This document shows, piece by piece, positions 35,951-45,517 of a stretch of 64,000 bases of DNA (position 1 is its first letter; each line of letters starts with the position of its first letter). The notes under the pieces were generated by a model. That model was given only the letters and a program-made list of their open reading frames with translations, was not told where the DNA came from and ran no database searches. A program made the translations under genes and the position numbers. The DNA lies in the NCBI GenBank assembly GCA_010093705.1, contig MU006090.1, positions 438,056-502,055 of the forward strand, written 5' to 3'. Source of the stretch: Patellaria atrata CBS 101060 (Eukaryota; Ascomycota; Dothideomycetes; Patellariales; Patellariaceae).

Positions 35951-37360
35951 TCAGAAATCCTCAATCCTCGTTCCAATCTCCCTCTCATCCGCCAATTTCA
36001 CCAGTTCCACACCAACCGTAACATCCATCAGCCCCAACCCGACACTCTTATAAATCACATTCCCCCTCTGCAACCAATCTCTCAATCCGCTCATCCCATC
36101 CTCATCCTCGTCCTTATTATTTAACTCCACACCCCCCTCATCTCCCTCCATTTTCCCTCTTTTCCTACTCTCCGCATCCCTCTTCAACATAACCAGCTCC
36201 CCTAACTCCACCACCTCCCTCCCCGTCAATCCCGCCTGAATCACTTCCCCGGCCTCCCGCATACAAGCTTCCACAGAATCAACGATCACAGCACCACCGC
36301 GTTTGGCGTGCTTATGGAAATGCATATGGCCGTGCTCAGGCGCGACGGCTTGCCGCAAGATATCCGGGTGCAACTCCACCATGTGCGGTTTATACGAGCC
36401 GATAGCAGCAATATAGCGGCCTTTCTTTCTGCCTTCTGCGCTCATCAAATAGGACGCCGGGAACAGCGGCTCCGTGCTTGGGACTGTGCAGAATATCACG
36501 CTTGCAGCGCGTACATAATGCTTCAGCAGTCTATCGTACTCCCCATGAGCCGGCGTTAGGATCTCTATCTTCGGTTTCGGGATGTGCGATGGGAGTGTAT
36601 TGAGCAAATTCATCATCATGGCTTTCGCGGTGCCGAAAGAGCGATTGATCACGTTGACGTGGTGGACATCTGCCCCGCGCAGGAGGAGTGCGAGCCGGAT
36701 GTGCCAGTAGGCTTGCTTGCCAGCGCCGAAGATGGTGATGTCGTGCACAGATTTACGTTTTGTGAAGAGCATGCTGCTGGCGAGGGCGGTGCGGAAGGCG
36801 GTGATCTCGGAAGCATTGAGGAGAGCACGGGGATTACCGGATTCGTCCAGGAGAGTAATGACACCCCGTGGGGTTGTGGAAGAAGGTTTGGGATCCGCAG
36901 GAGGGTGGGTGTTCACAGTTGTTTGAGAGGACGCGGGGGTTTTTGAGGAGTGCGAGGAGCGAGTGTAGATGGAAGAGGAAGTAGTCCCTGAGATACTTGG
37001 ACTAGGATGATGGTCTGAGGATGAGATTGAGAGCGAAGACAGCGAATGAGATGCTGGTGAAACATGCTGTCCGGATGAATTCCCCTTAGAGTCATCCGGT
37101 TCAGTAAGTGTAACTATCTTCACTCCTAATCCAAGGGTACCACTCGCCGGCATAAAAAGCGTGGTTTGGCCATCATTGCGCTTTAAAGCCGTTCGCTGGG
37201 GCTGGTATGATGCAGAGCAAGAGTTTTCGTCCGCTTCTGTAGCTGTAGAGTAGAAATGCAAAGCGTCGGAGAGTGACAACTGTAAATCTAGAATATCATC
37301 TCTGGTCAATTGATCGAGGATATCTTGGACATTGGAGTCGGAGAGGACCGTGAGGGGCAT
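35951..37360 (-). CDS. Ornithine cyclodeaminase/mu-crystallin family protein
   Basis: A single exon of 469 codons. The fold is shown by an N-terminal lid (residues 1-85, ending GTLGLGVKIVTL), the substrate loop GVITLLDESGNPRALLNASE (about 166-185), a Rossmann motif TIFGAGKQAYWH (about 209-220) that binds NAD(P)H, and the later GSYKPHMVELHPDIL and VIVDSVEACMREAGE. Family members deaminate ornithine to proline, reduce imines, or bind thyroid hormone; fungal members are mostly untested. Between residues 86 and 165 there is a Ser/Thr/Pro-rich insertion of about 70 residues, and another acidic-basic insertion lies near residues 400-430, making it longer than the roughly 330-380 residues usual for the family. 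It lies next to the divergent methyltransferase-monooxygenase pair, which hints at, but does not prove, a shared pathway. Confidence 0.88.
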   Translation of the reverse strand: MPLTVLSDSNVQDILDQLTRDDILDLQLSLSDALHFYSTATEADENSCSASYQPQRTALKRNDGQTTLFMPASGTLGLGVKIVTLTEPDDSKGNSSGQHVSPASHSLSSLSISSSDHHPSPSISGTTSSSIYTRSSHSSKTPASSQTTVNTHPPADPKPSSTTPRGVITLLDESGNPRALLNASEITAFRTALASSMLFTKRKSVHDITIFGAGKQAYWHIRLALLLRGADVHHVNVINRSFGTAKAMMMNLLNTLPSHIPKPKIEILTPAHGEYDRLLKHYVRAASVIFCTVPSTEPLFPASYLMSAEGRKKGRYIAAIGSYKPHMVELHPDILRQAVAPEHGHMHFHKHAKRGGAVIVDSVEACMREAGEVIQAGLTGREVVELGELVMLKRDAESRKRGKMEGDEGGVELNNKDEDEDGMSGLRDWLQRGNVIYKSVGLGLMDVTVGVELVKLADEREIGTRIEDF

Positions 37361-38075
37361 CTTTCTACCTTATGTGGTATGACGTGCGCGGGGTTCTCCT
37401 TCTTTGATGGCACAATTCGAATTTCAAAGGTTCGACACTGAAGGAATAGGTGTAACAAGATTTCTAGGTTCAAGGTGTTAGCAGAAACTTGTACTTTATA
37501 TCCTTTCTTTTCTCCGACTTATCCAAGTCCCGGGGTTTAGCTAATGATGTGCCTGAATCTCGGGATTAATAAACAGTTCATACGACTATCACCCAACCTA
37601 AGGGCTCCATGCTTCGACCTTTAGACTACTTGGCACTCTCGTGGAGTCTACCATAGGTTCTCTATTTAGCATTTGGCCTGGAGATATCAGAGACAACGGA
37701 GTTATCTAGCGAACTCTAAAGTGCTGTACTGTACTGTACGTATCAGAGGTTGATTTGACTTCATTGCTACTTTTGGTACAGTACAAATTTCCGTTATGTT
37801 TAGAGAAAGTTGAACTAACGAGTAAACTAACATATTTGTACTTAGGGCGATGATAGGGGTATCATGTAGTAAAAGATTATACTAGAGTTAAGTCTTATGC
37901 CGTGATTCCATTTGCGAATCAGGTCAGTAACTCCACGGAAATGCTCAGATGACCACAACCCTATGAGGCACTGGATATGAACCTCTCTGAACTATGCTGT
38001 ATGAGGCTTTTGACCGTAAACAAAATACCTTTCAAAAATTAGCAAGATGGCATAATAATGTTCGCGTCATTGAAC
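37361..38075. other. Intergenic region between cyclodeaminase-like and methyltransferase genes
   Basis: About 700 bp, AT-rich, containing the cyclodeaminase-like promoter and the 3' flank of the methyltransferase gene. Repeated TGTAC/GTACAG words near 37722-37780 form small palindromes (GTAC) of unknown meaning. Confidence 0.5.
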
Positions 38076-39579
38076 TTACGCCCACTGATATGCTAATAAA
38101 CTTTTGGTTTTGATGGCATTTCTCATCCTTGCGCAGTAAACTTCAATCTCTTCTGGTTTCCACTATCCAAATGTCAGCTATTTGAAATCATCCCATCTGG
38201 AGGCGTTCCCACTCCAAGTTTGTTGTGAAAACGTCTGGAGCAGAAATCCTGGATGCCAGCATCAAGACGCTGTTGATTCCAAAAGCCAATTTCCTGTAGG
38301 CTTTTGTTCTTGGCCCATTTTCCAATCGGCCAGGCCACTCTCCGCATCGTTACGTTAACAAAGCCAGCTTCTTCCATCCATTCTTTTAGGTATGGGCCAA
38401 TGTTAAATGTCATTCCAGACTAGCTTCGTCAGCTTAGAATAAACCCGGATTACGAATATATACAAACCTTCTCCCCCGCATCTAGCATGAGTCTTCCCCA
38501 CTGGGTATAGCAGTGCTCCTGCGGGAGATCAATATGGTCGGATGTAAAGAATAAACTTGGCTCGGCTTGATCAAACCACCCGCCGGGCTTAAGTGCTCTA
38601 ATATCGCATTAGAGTTCATTCGAACTAGATATAGATTTGAGAAGTTACTTGAGAGCTTTCTTGTATAATTCTACCCAGTCAGGACATGACCCAAGTAATT
38701 CTCGAGCATGTATGAGATCGAATTTGTTCTCATCCAGCCAGTCGAGATTATAATCGTCAATTTCGAATATTGCATTGGGCGGAGTCCAGGTAGGTTGAAT
38801 TGGAGACAACTCTATTCCTTTCACTTGTGCATTTGGATACTGTTCAGCCACATCCCTAAAGGGGAGTAAGTAATTTGAGAAGAAAATGATAGTGGACTTT
38901 CGCATAGAGTGAACAGAACAGGTCCCGTGATAAGAGGAGACTCACATTGCCCATATCCCGGTTCCACATCCAAGGTCAAGAATACGCTATTGATACTATC
39001 AGCGATTGCTTTACGATTAAAGATAAGATTCTTATATTACTTGGGGATTCTCCACAGGAGCAAGGAAGAGCTTGTTATCTAGGGTTACGAGCCAAAGATG
39101 ATGACTTAAGTGAAGAGGATCAGTCAACCCGAATCATTGTGGACAAGAAAGGATGTATGTAGTACCTCAAGTCTTGCTGATCTTGAGCTCGAGCATCGTT
39201 TGGGCCCCAGTGCTCTGTCGAACCTATAACATGGAATCAGCTATACGCACATTGATAATCTTAAGCTGTCATACCGTATGCGTGATATGTTCTACCATTC
39301 TCCTCTCTATACTTTGTAATGACTGATGCTAACGAAGTCGTCTCAGTGACATTTCCTGGAGTAGGATCATATGCCGAATCTGCGTCGTCGGTGTTATGTA
39401 CGTCGGATTGCACTTCTGGCCCGATAGAATCCTGGACATATCAGTTGGCCATTGTGGATAAAGACGGGTACATAGCGAACCTCTACCGTCTGTAAAGGTG
39501 GTGGAACATCACCACTCAGATGTTGCGGCGGGCTCGATCTAGTTGGAGATACGGAGGGTACACGAGCTGATTCATCCAT
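38076..39579 (-). CDS. LaeA/TdiE-like SAM-dependent methyltransferase
   Basis: Nine exons join in frame to 347 residues: 39579-39487, 39431-39275, 39223-39166, 39104-39041, 38986-38946, 38855-38649, 38597-38468, 38419-38213 and 38162-38076. The eight introns are 48-90 nt. The first 50 residues are Ser/Pro-rich. The motif SVITKYREENGRTYHAYG follows, then HHLWLVTLDNKLFLAPVENP, motif I RILDLGCGTGIWA (about 125-137), the acidic ribose site KGIELSPIQPTW, FEIDDYN, HARELLGS and KALKPGGWFDQAE. It ends WKPEEIEVYC. This is the layout of Pezizomycotina LaeA-like (Methyltransf_23) proteins, which include regulators of secondary metabolism and cluster tailoring enzymes. The C-terminus is shorter than the usual ending. 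It is transcribed divergently from the FAD monooxygenase and probably shares its promoter. The methyl acceptor is unknown. Confidence 0.86.
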
Positions 39580-40264
39580 ACAGTCACGGGAAATGATATC
39601 AAAGGGATAGTCCCGGCTTCAAAGTCATATATGAGCTAGGTAACTGGGCCTAGATCTGGATATACAACGTGGTTTGTAAGTAACAGAGCTCAGAGAAGCT
39701 GAGAATAGCTTTAGAACAGCTCTTTAAGATATGGAAGGATGCGGATGCGGGCAGAAGGAATCGGCAGTATCTGCCCCGTGTTGCTGTGAAAGAAACAAGA
39801 TAAAGGCCACATCGATCTGGCTCGAGGATCGCTCCGACTGCGAATGAGGTGTTTACGGGCCGTGAGGAATTGGGAGCTTATGCGGTTATTGACCTTAGTT
39901 AGGTATGGGATGAGAACTTGAGAAGTAAAATATGTAAGTTTGTGGGGGTTACACCTGTGCTGCCCTGGGCGTGGATGCACCGCCGATGCGCGTGAATGCA
40001 CCGTCGATGCGCGTGGATGTGCAACCGATATGTAACTTGCCGAATCAATTCTGTAAGCATAAGGGTTAGACCCTAAGTTTCCAACTAGATATAGTTAGAG
40101 AAGTTAGAATGGATTTCTAAGCTCTGAAGGCCTGCAAAATGCATATTGAGCATGCTAGTACTTTTCCATACCAATACGGTCCCACAGGACTTGCATTGCA
40201 TTCGACTGAAGATATGGATGCTCCCCCCCCCTCTATCTCCTCCGGAGGCACAGCAATAGTAAAA
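39580..40264. promoter_or_regulatory. Shared bidirectional promoter of methyltransferase and FAD monooxygenase
   Basis: 685 bp between the two divergent start codons. It contains a 21-bp tandem repeat (listed separately) roughly in the middle. In-frame ATGs of the monooxygenase at 40139 and 40214 lie in its right end, so the true spacer may be about 560 bp. Confidence 0.6.
39971..40031. repeat. 21-bp tandem repeat in the bidirectional promoter
   Basis: Three units: GTGGATGCACCGCCGATGCG+C at 39971, GTGAATGCACCGTCGATGCG+C at 39992 (two differences), and a diverged third at 40013. Each of the first two contains GATGCGC and TGCACCG words. Position between two divergent starts suggests repeated protein-binding sites; that is inference. 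Confidence 0.75.
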
Positions 40265-41799
40265 ATGGCAACAGCAACTACCGAACACGAATTGAGCGTA
40301 ATAATTGCTGGAGCCGGTGAGTATTTTGAGCATTTTCCTAGAGACTCACACGGACTGAGCTTGAGGTAGGCTCGACCGGTCTGCTTGTTGCTCAAGTCCT
40401 GAAGAAGGTAACTCAGAGAATTACAAATCGGGAAATCCCAACGCAAGTCACAGTTGAAATAGCTGTTGACCATCACTATAGGTGGGCATTGCATGCACAG
40501 TCTACGAAGCGGATCCTACTCCAACTCATCGACCAAGAGACTGGAACTTCGGCATATATTGGGCTCAGGTATGCTAGTTCTCTAAGTCACAGGAAGCTCG
40601 TTGATGAGAGAGGCAGTCTCCTCTGGGCAATTGTTTGCCACAGGAATTGAATGACCAATTGACAGCCTGTCAAGTCGATATCCATACGCCAGCAGCTGAC
40701 GACATTTTACCTGTACTAAATGGTAAGACTGGCGAGGTGCTCAAAGAGGTAGCAGCACCCTTCAATTTACGTCTGCAGAGGCGCAAATTCATTCAATTGC
40801 TCGGAACGGGAATTGATATCCAGGTCATTTCGCTCCTCTTAAACTGACGATTTCCCTGTTAACTTTTGCATAGTACGGTAAACGTCTAGTAGGGGTTGAG
40901 AGCGGAAATGGAATCGCGAAGGCAAAGTTCGAAGACGGCTCAGAACACACAGCGAACCTTTTGATCGGTGCCGAGGGTGCCCATTCTGTGGTTCGAAATT
41001 TCCTGTGTGGACCAGAAAAGGGAGCTCTCAAAGAATCCCCTTTGGTAGCAAATGCAACAATCTGCAGGCTTCCAGCTGAGAATGCTTTGGCCATACGAAA
41101 ATTACATCATAGATCAACCATATGGTTTCACCCAAATAACTCATTCACCTGGTTCGGCGGTTAGGAAATCCGTTCGCCCTAGTACCGCAACATCTGACAA
41201 GCCTATAGTCCATAATGCTTACGAGAGAGATAACCCGGAGGATTGGGAGTTCATGTTCCTTCAATCGTGGAAAGAGGAAGACTCAACTCCTCTTAGTCAA
41301 ACCAAAATCCTCCAAGATATGAAAACAAGAGCTGATGACTTTGCCGACCCTTACAAGTCTTGTGTCTATGCGATTGCTGAGGGAACCAAATGCTGGCGTA
41401 GTCGACTGAAGTACTGGCCAACGGAGCCTTGGGATAATCTTAACGGGACCGTAACATTAGCAGGGGATGCAGCTCACCCCATGACTTTCCGTAAGTCTCT
41501 ACATTTCCATTTAGCAAGTTTATGAAGTAACGCCGTAAGCAGATCGTGGGCAAGGTCTTAACAACGCTATAAGTGATGCGGCATCTTTTCTTTCAAGATT
41601 GGAGGCGATGCCGGCCAGAACACCTGAAGCGCTTGCTACTGCAGTAAAAGGATATGAGGAGGAAATGTGGGTACGCGGTAGAGAAGCGGTACTTGGGTCG
41701 AACGAGAATAGCCTGGCGATTCACGACTGGTCCCAGTTACAGAAGTCACCGCTCTTCACGTCCGGTCTTAAGCAAAAGATAGCTAGAGAGGAAGACTAG
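40265..41799 (+). CDS. FAD-dependent monooxygenase (aromatic hydroxylase-like, FAD_binding_3)
   Basis: Seven exons join in frame to 402 residues: 40265-40316, 40370-40407, 40482-40568, 40617-40823, 40874-41159, 41209-41490 and 41543-41799. Introns are 48-74 nt. Motifs: the dinucleotide-binding VIIAGAGSTGLLVAQVL (GxGxxG, residues 16-21) and RDWNFGIYWAQ. LLIGAEGAHSVVRNFL follows (the FAD/NADPH motif) and GTVTLAGDAAHPMTFHRGQG, the GD motif contacting the FAD ribityl chain. The family uses NAD(P)H and O2 to hydroxylate or epoxidise aromatic or polyketide-like substrates. An in-frame ATG at 40139 would add 42 residues; 40265 was chosen because AAAATGGCA is a better start context and places the Rossmann strand near the N-terminus as in relatives. 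No membrane anchor is seen. Divergent partner: the methyltransferase. The substrate is unknown. Confidence 0.87.
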
Positions 41800-42160
41800 A
41801 AGACTTGAATTGCACACTGTACAATCTTAGAATGATGAATTTATGAATAATACTGTACCTCTTTGATGTAGAAACTAGAAAAGGTACTTTCGTACTTCAT
41901 TAAGACCTTGAGTCTATTGACGCATCACAGACGCGATCAAGAACAAAGTGGGAACTTAATCGTACTGAAATCTCTGGAGTTGAGAGAACGATAAACTTTG
42001 GTTGTCGTTCTTTTATACATTTTGGGTCTAAAGATTAGCTCAGTCAACCGGTTCCGGTCCAGGCCTTGGCAGATGATACGTCGTGTTTTGAAGTTTGTTT
42101 GTCACCTTGATACATTTCATGCTTCATATCAATATGTGAGAACCCCATCCGCCTGCCAGT
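41800..42160. other. Intergenic region upstream of DLT1
   Basis: About 360 bp with the monooxygenase 3' flank and the DLT1 promoter. No other feature is seen. Confidence 0.5.
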
Positions 42161-43465
42161 ATGCGCTATCCCCGTATTCTTTTCCGCATCTGGTACAGCA
42201 CTACATATACGGTCCTTTTTATTATCCTCCTCGGATTAACCGCCGTTGCTCCAACCGATCATGTTTATCAAGCATTTCGCAGAAAGGAGCTCGAGAACAT
42301 CTTCATTGTCGCTGGCGTTTATATTCTAACAATCGTAATTGCGATATTCATCTATGCAAGCCGGCTTTATACCAACCGTATCGTTCTCGCGGCCATCCCG
42401 AAGAGCTATATTCCGATTGAGCCAGGAGAGGTGGGCAAGAACGTTAGGCGTATAATCGTCAAGAACTTGAAAAGGAGCGCAACAATAGCTTGGGATTCGC
42501 GACCACGGGATACTAAACCAGAGTTGGGGGCAGCTGGGGGGACTAACCCGCCGACTAGGGAGAATAGCGGTCCTCTGAACTTCCGGAAGCGTAGCCAATT
42601 CTTCGAGACAACCGTTATACCTATTGATCCAGATTCACCCCCTTGGGGTCACATTGCGCATCCGGGATGGTCATCCCCTAGTCTTGAAGACTTGCCAAAC
42701 CTGCAGTTCCGGCCTATTATAATGGAACTACCCAACCTAATCGAAGCGAAAGCCGTATCATTGGCACCACCCAATCCTATCTTTGAGACTCTTCGCCCAG
42801 AACTACAAGATATTGAACCTACACCCGACGCAAGGATTGTGGAACTACTCCAGCGTTCTATCACAACGGGCCTGCGCGAGTATTTGGCGCAATTGAGCTC
42901 AGTAGGTCTCATCAATCCACCGCATCTGGGAGCGCAGTTCCTCGCGGAGTATGAATATGCGCGTTTCTCCACATTCCCACTCACAGAGGAACAATTTAGA
43001 AGCTTAATGGCGGTGTTCGCTCGAATTTTAAGCGGAATGGTTGAACTGGATCCGGAATTTGTGGACCAGGTACAGTCTGCTGGAATAGATTCGGAGGAAA
43101 CGAGTATTGTCCCTTTATCGGTGTCGTCTAGATCTTCAAACTCCAATGGTTCAGCGATTCGTTATAGAACCCCAACGTTGGCTTCCGTACACTTTGAGAC
43201 GCGAACTCAACCGCACAACCTTCATCGAAGTCAAAGTGGGCCTTCAGGACTCAGGACGCCGAGCAGTCAGCGGACGCCGATTCCACGGACGCCTTCTATG
43301 ATATCCCTAGGCTCTGTAAAGCGACATCCTTCGGCACATTCTACTTCGTCTGGTCTTGCGAGTTCCTCATCCTCATCCCTACGGTCCGCCCAAAGCGTCA
43401 TCAGACTCACACCAAATCCCAGACCTGGTGATCTACCTTATCAGTTCGACTTTAGCGGGAGCTAA
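42161..43465 (+). CDS. DLT1: Dlt1 (defect at low temperature protein 1) family membrane protein
   Basis: A single exon of 434 codons. Two membrane helices lie at about residues 12-31 (TTYTVLFIILLGLTAVA) and 46-66 (NIFIVAGVYILTIVIAIFIY). The family signature RIVLAAIPKSYIPIEP and a conserved cytosolic segment follow. IPIDPDSPPWGHIAHPGW and EYARFSTFPLTEEQFRSLMAVF are typical of fungal Dlt1. The last 110 residues are Ser/Thr-rich and disordered. Yeast DLT1 mutants grow poorly in the cold; the molecular role is unknown. It converges with the Aim32-like gene, with 228 bp between stops. Confidence 0.85.
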   Translation: MRYPRILFRIWYSTTYTVLFIILLGLTAVAPTDHVYQAFRRKELENIFIVAGVYILTIVIAIFIYASRLYTNRIVLAAIPKSYIPIEPGEVGKNVRRIIVKNLKRSATIAWDSRPRDTKPELGAAGGTNPPTRENSGPLNFRKRSQFFETTVIPIDPDSPPWGHIAHPGWSSPSLEDLPNLQFRPIIMELPNLIEAKAVSLAPPNPIFETLRPELQDIEPTPDARIVELLQRSITTGLREYLAQLSSVGLINPPHLGAQFLAEYEYARFSTFPLTEEQFRSLMAVFARILSGMVELDPEFVDQVQSAGIDSEETSIVPLSVSSRSSNSNGSAIRYRTPTLASVHFETRTQPHNLHRSQSGPSGLRTPSSQRTPIPRTPSMISLGSVKRHPSAHSTSSGLASSSSSSLRSAQSVIRLTPNPRPGDLPYQFDFSGS

Positions 43466-43693
43466 AAAGAGCATTTCAGTATGATATATCATGCATCTAT
43501 ACTTGTATTCATTCATATGCTCTCTATGTGGTGATACAGCACCTTCGTAAGCCAACCGGTGCGATTATATACTACCATTGGCTCAATACCGACGACCCCC
43601 AACATGTGGAGTCTGCGAGTTCGAGTCTTCGTTTACCTCAGGAATTTGAGGTTTAGATGAGACGATCGTAGGGACTAATACTCATCGCAGACA

Positions 43694-44971
43694 TCACCAA
43701 CTGACCAACCGCTTCCCCCGATCAAATCCTCCCCGTAACTGCCACTCCGGCTTCACCACCTTGCCCTGCAGCACGGTATACCTAACAATATTCTCACAAT
43801 CCTCCGGCCTTATCCTCGCGAGCCAGATACATTGCGATGCCTCTATATTGACTTCCTGGTCCTTCTCCGCACCGCCATCGTCTACAGCGCCAGCGCTGCC
43901 CGCCCTCCGATATACCATCATGTTGGCGGAAAACTTGTGGCCACCTACGTGGCTTATAAAATATATACCAACGCCACCGGGCCGCTCGTCGTGGAGATCG
44001 CGGTACAGGCCTAGGGGCCGCAGGTGCCGTTCGAGTTCGCGGCGTAGGAGGGGTGCGGACTGTCCGCATCGGGCGTCACGGGTCTTTTGGCTGCATAAGA
44101 GGATGAGATAGTTATGGGGACATGGGCGGGATCTAATCTTTAGGGCTTGTGGTATAGATGAAGACTCTTCTGGGAGGTCCTTCGAACCATTCACGGATGG
44201 TTCAGAGGCGGAAGGTGGAGCTTGTGTATGAAGAGGGGTGGTATTCGTGGGAGCGTTATTAATGTACGTTCTTATGAGCTCGGGTACGTTGGAAGGAGTG
44301 ATGTTGTCGAATAGAGTGAAAGCAGGTAGAAGGAGAACTGTAGATGGAGGCGCAGAGCCGTCTTCTGCTTCATGTGCGTTATCTGGCAATGGCATGTTCG
44401 ATGCCGAGAGCATGAGTTTCTATCATACCCATCCGCATCAGTCAGCTTCTCGAGCAATACAAAAATCCAAGCAACCTCTCAAATTGCATCCGACTCACCC
44501 CATTCTTCGGTTTTTCCGCCTTCTCTACCGCTTCCATGATACTTCCCTTCTCATCTGCATCACGTAATCATTAGCCCCTTTTCTTCCCAACTCTCCGTCT
44601 GCTACCCACTACTCGATCATATATAAAATAGAACCTCACTCACCAGCAACATCCCTCACCCAGTCCGTCTTCCCCGTCGCAACCACCAAATGCGTTGCCC
44701 ACCCATTCACATGTCCATAAAGCTTCTCATCCACATCTATACTAAACTTCGCCGGATATTTGATCGTGCACGTCGCGCAGTCGTATTCACATTCTTCTCC
44801 ATCAACCTCTTTCTTCGTCGGTGGGAATAGAGAAGTGGCTGTAGGAGCTTTGAAAAAGCCTTCGTGGGCAGAGGGCGGTTTGAGCGACCAGAAGAGGTTT
44901 GTTAAAGTCGCGGCCATTTTTTTGTGAGGACGGAAGTAGGAGGAGGCGTTTTGGGAGTTTTTGGGGGACAT
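43694..44971 (-). CDS. AIM32: Aim32/Apd1-type thioredoxin-like [2Fe-2S] protein
   Basis: Exons 44971-44644, 44554-44499 and 44419-43694 (introns of 89 and 79 nt) join to 369 residues. The protein has an N-terminal Cys-rich segment CEYDCATC, the phrase KLYGHVNGWATHLVVATGKTDW, and then the C-terminal thioredoxin-like ferredoxin part. There CSQKTRDARCGQSAP holds two cysteines (CX8C) and HVGGHKFSANM two histidines (HX3H). In yeast Aim32 and Apd1 such Cys and His residues together ligate a [2Fe-2S] cluster. Aim32 acts in the mitochondrial matrix and intermembrane space in redox control of import; Apd1 is cytosolic. No clear presequence is visible, so Aim32 versus Apd1 is uncertain; length and motif spacing favour Aim32. 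Confidence 0.84.
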
Positions 44972-45517
44972 GGTGAGATGATGGGATGGGGATCTGATTA
45001 GATAATTTTGAGGCGGAAGAGTTCCGGACGTGTTGTGGGTGCGGGGGAGTTCGGAATCGCTAGGATTGGTAAGGTGTGGTTGGCTGGGCGATTGCTTGAT
45101 TTTGAGATGAGAACGGGTGGAGAAAACAGGAGACTGAAGATATGCGAAAGAAGAAGCTTCGGCTGATATTTATATGCGAGAGTTTCTCAATTACTCCCTT
45201 CGGGACGGTCCACTAGTATTGCACCGAAGACACGTAGTAAAACATCAACTCCGAGCTTTAATCCGAGGGCGGCCTTGAAGAATCCAGTGAAAGATTCTGG
45301 AGACGTAGAGAGGGAGGACGTCTCTATTGTAGATAATAGCCCTCAGGGGTCGAATCAACGATCAGATAAAAGTTTTTGTTCCAACTCACCTGAAAGTTAC
45401 GCGTCATCGGTATTATTCATTCCTCGATGAGTCGGTTTTAATTATCCTGAAAGAGCAAGGTCGGCGATAGAGCGGTGTCAATAGCAAACCGCATAGGGAC
45501 TACCTAATACAGTAAGG
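44972..45517. other. Divergent intergenic region between Aim32-like and OB-like genes
   Basis: About 550 bp with both promoters. A missed 5' exon of the gene at 45518 cannot be excluded, but none is obvious. Confidence 0.45.

Noticed and set aside
43600-43645. GCGAGTTCGAGTCTTCG, resembling a tRNA T-arm
   Set aside because: The flanking bases do not pair as a five-base-pair T stem, and no acceptor, D or anticodon arms can be folded around it.
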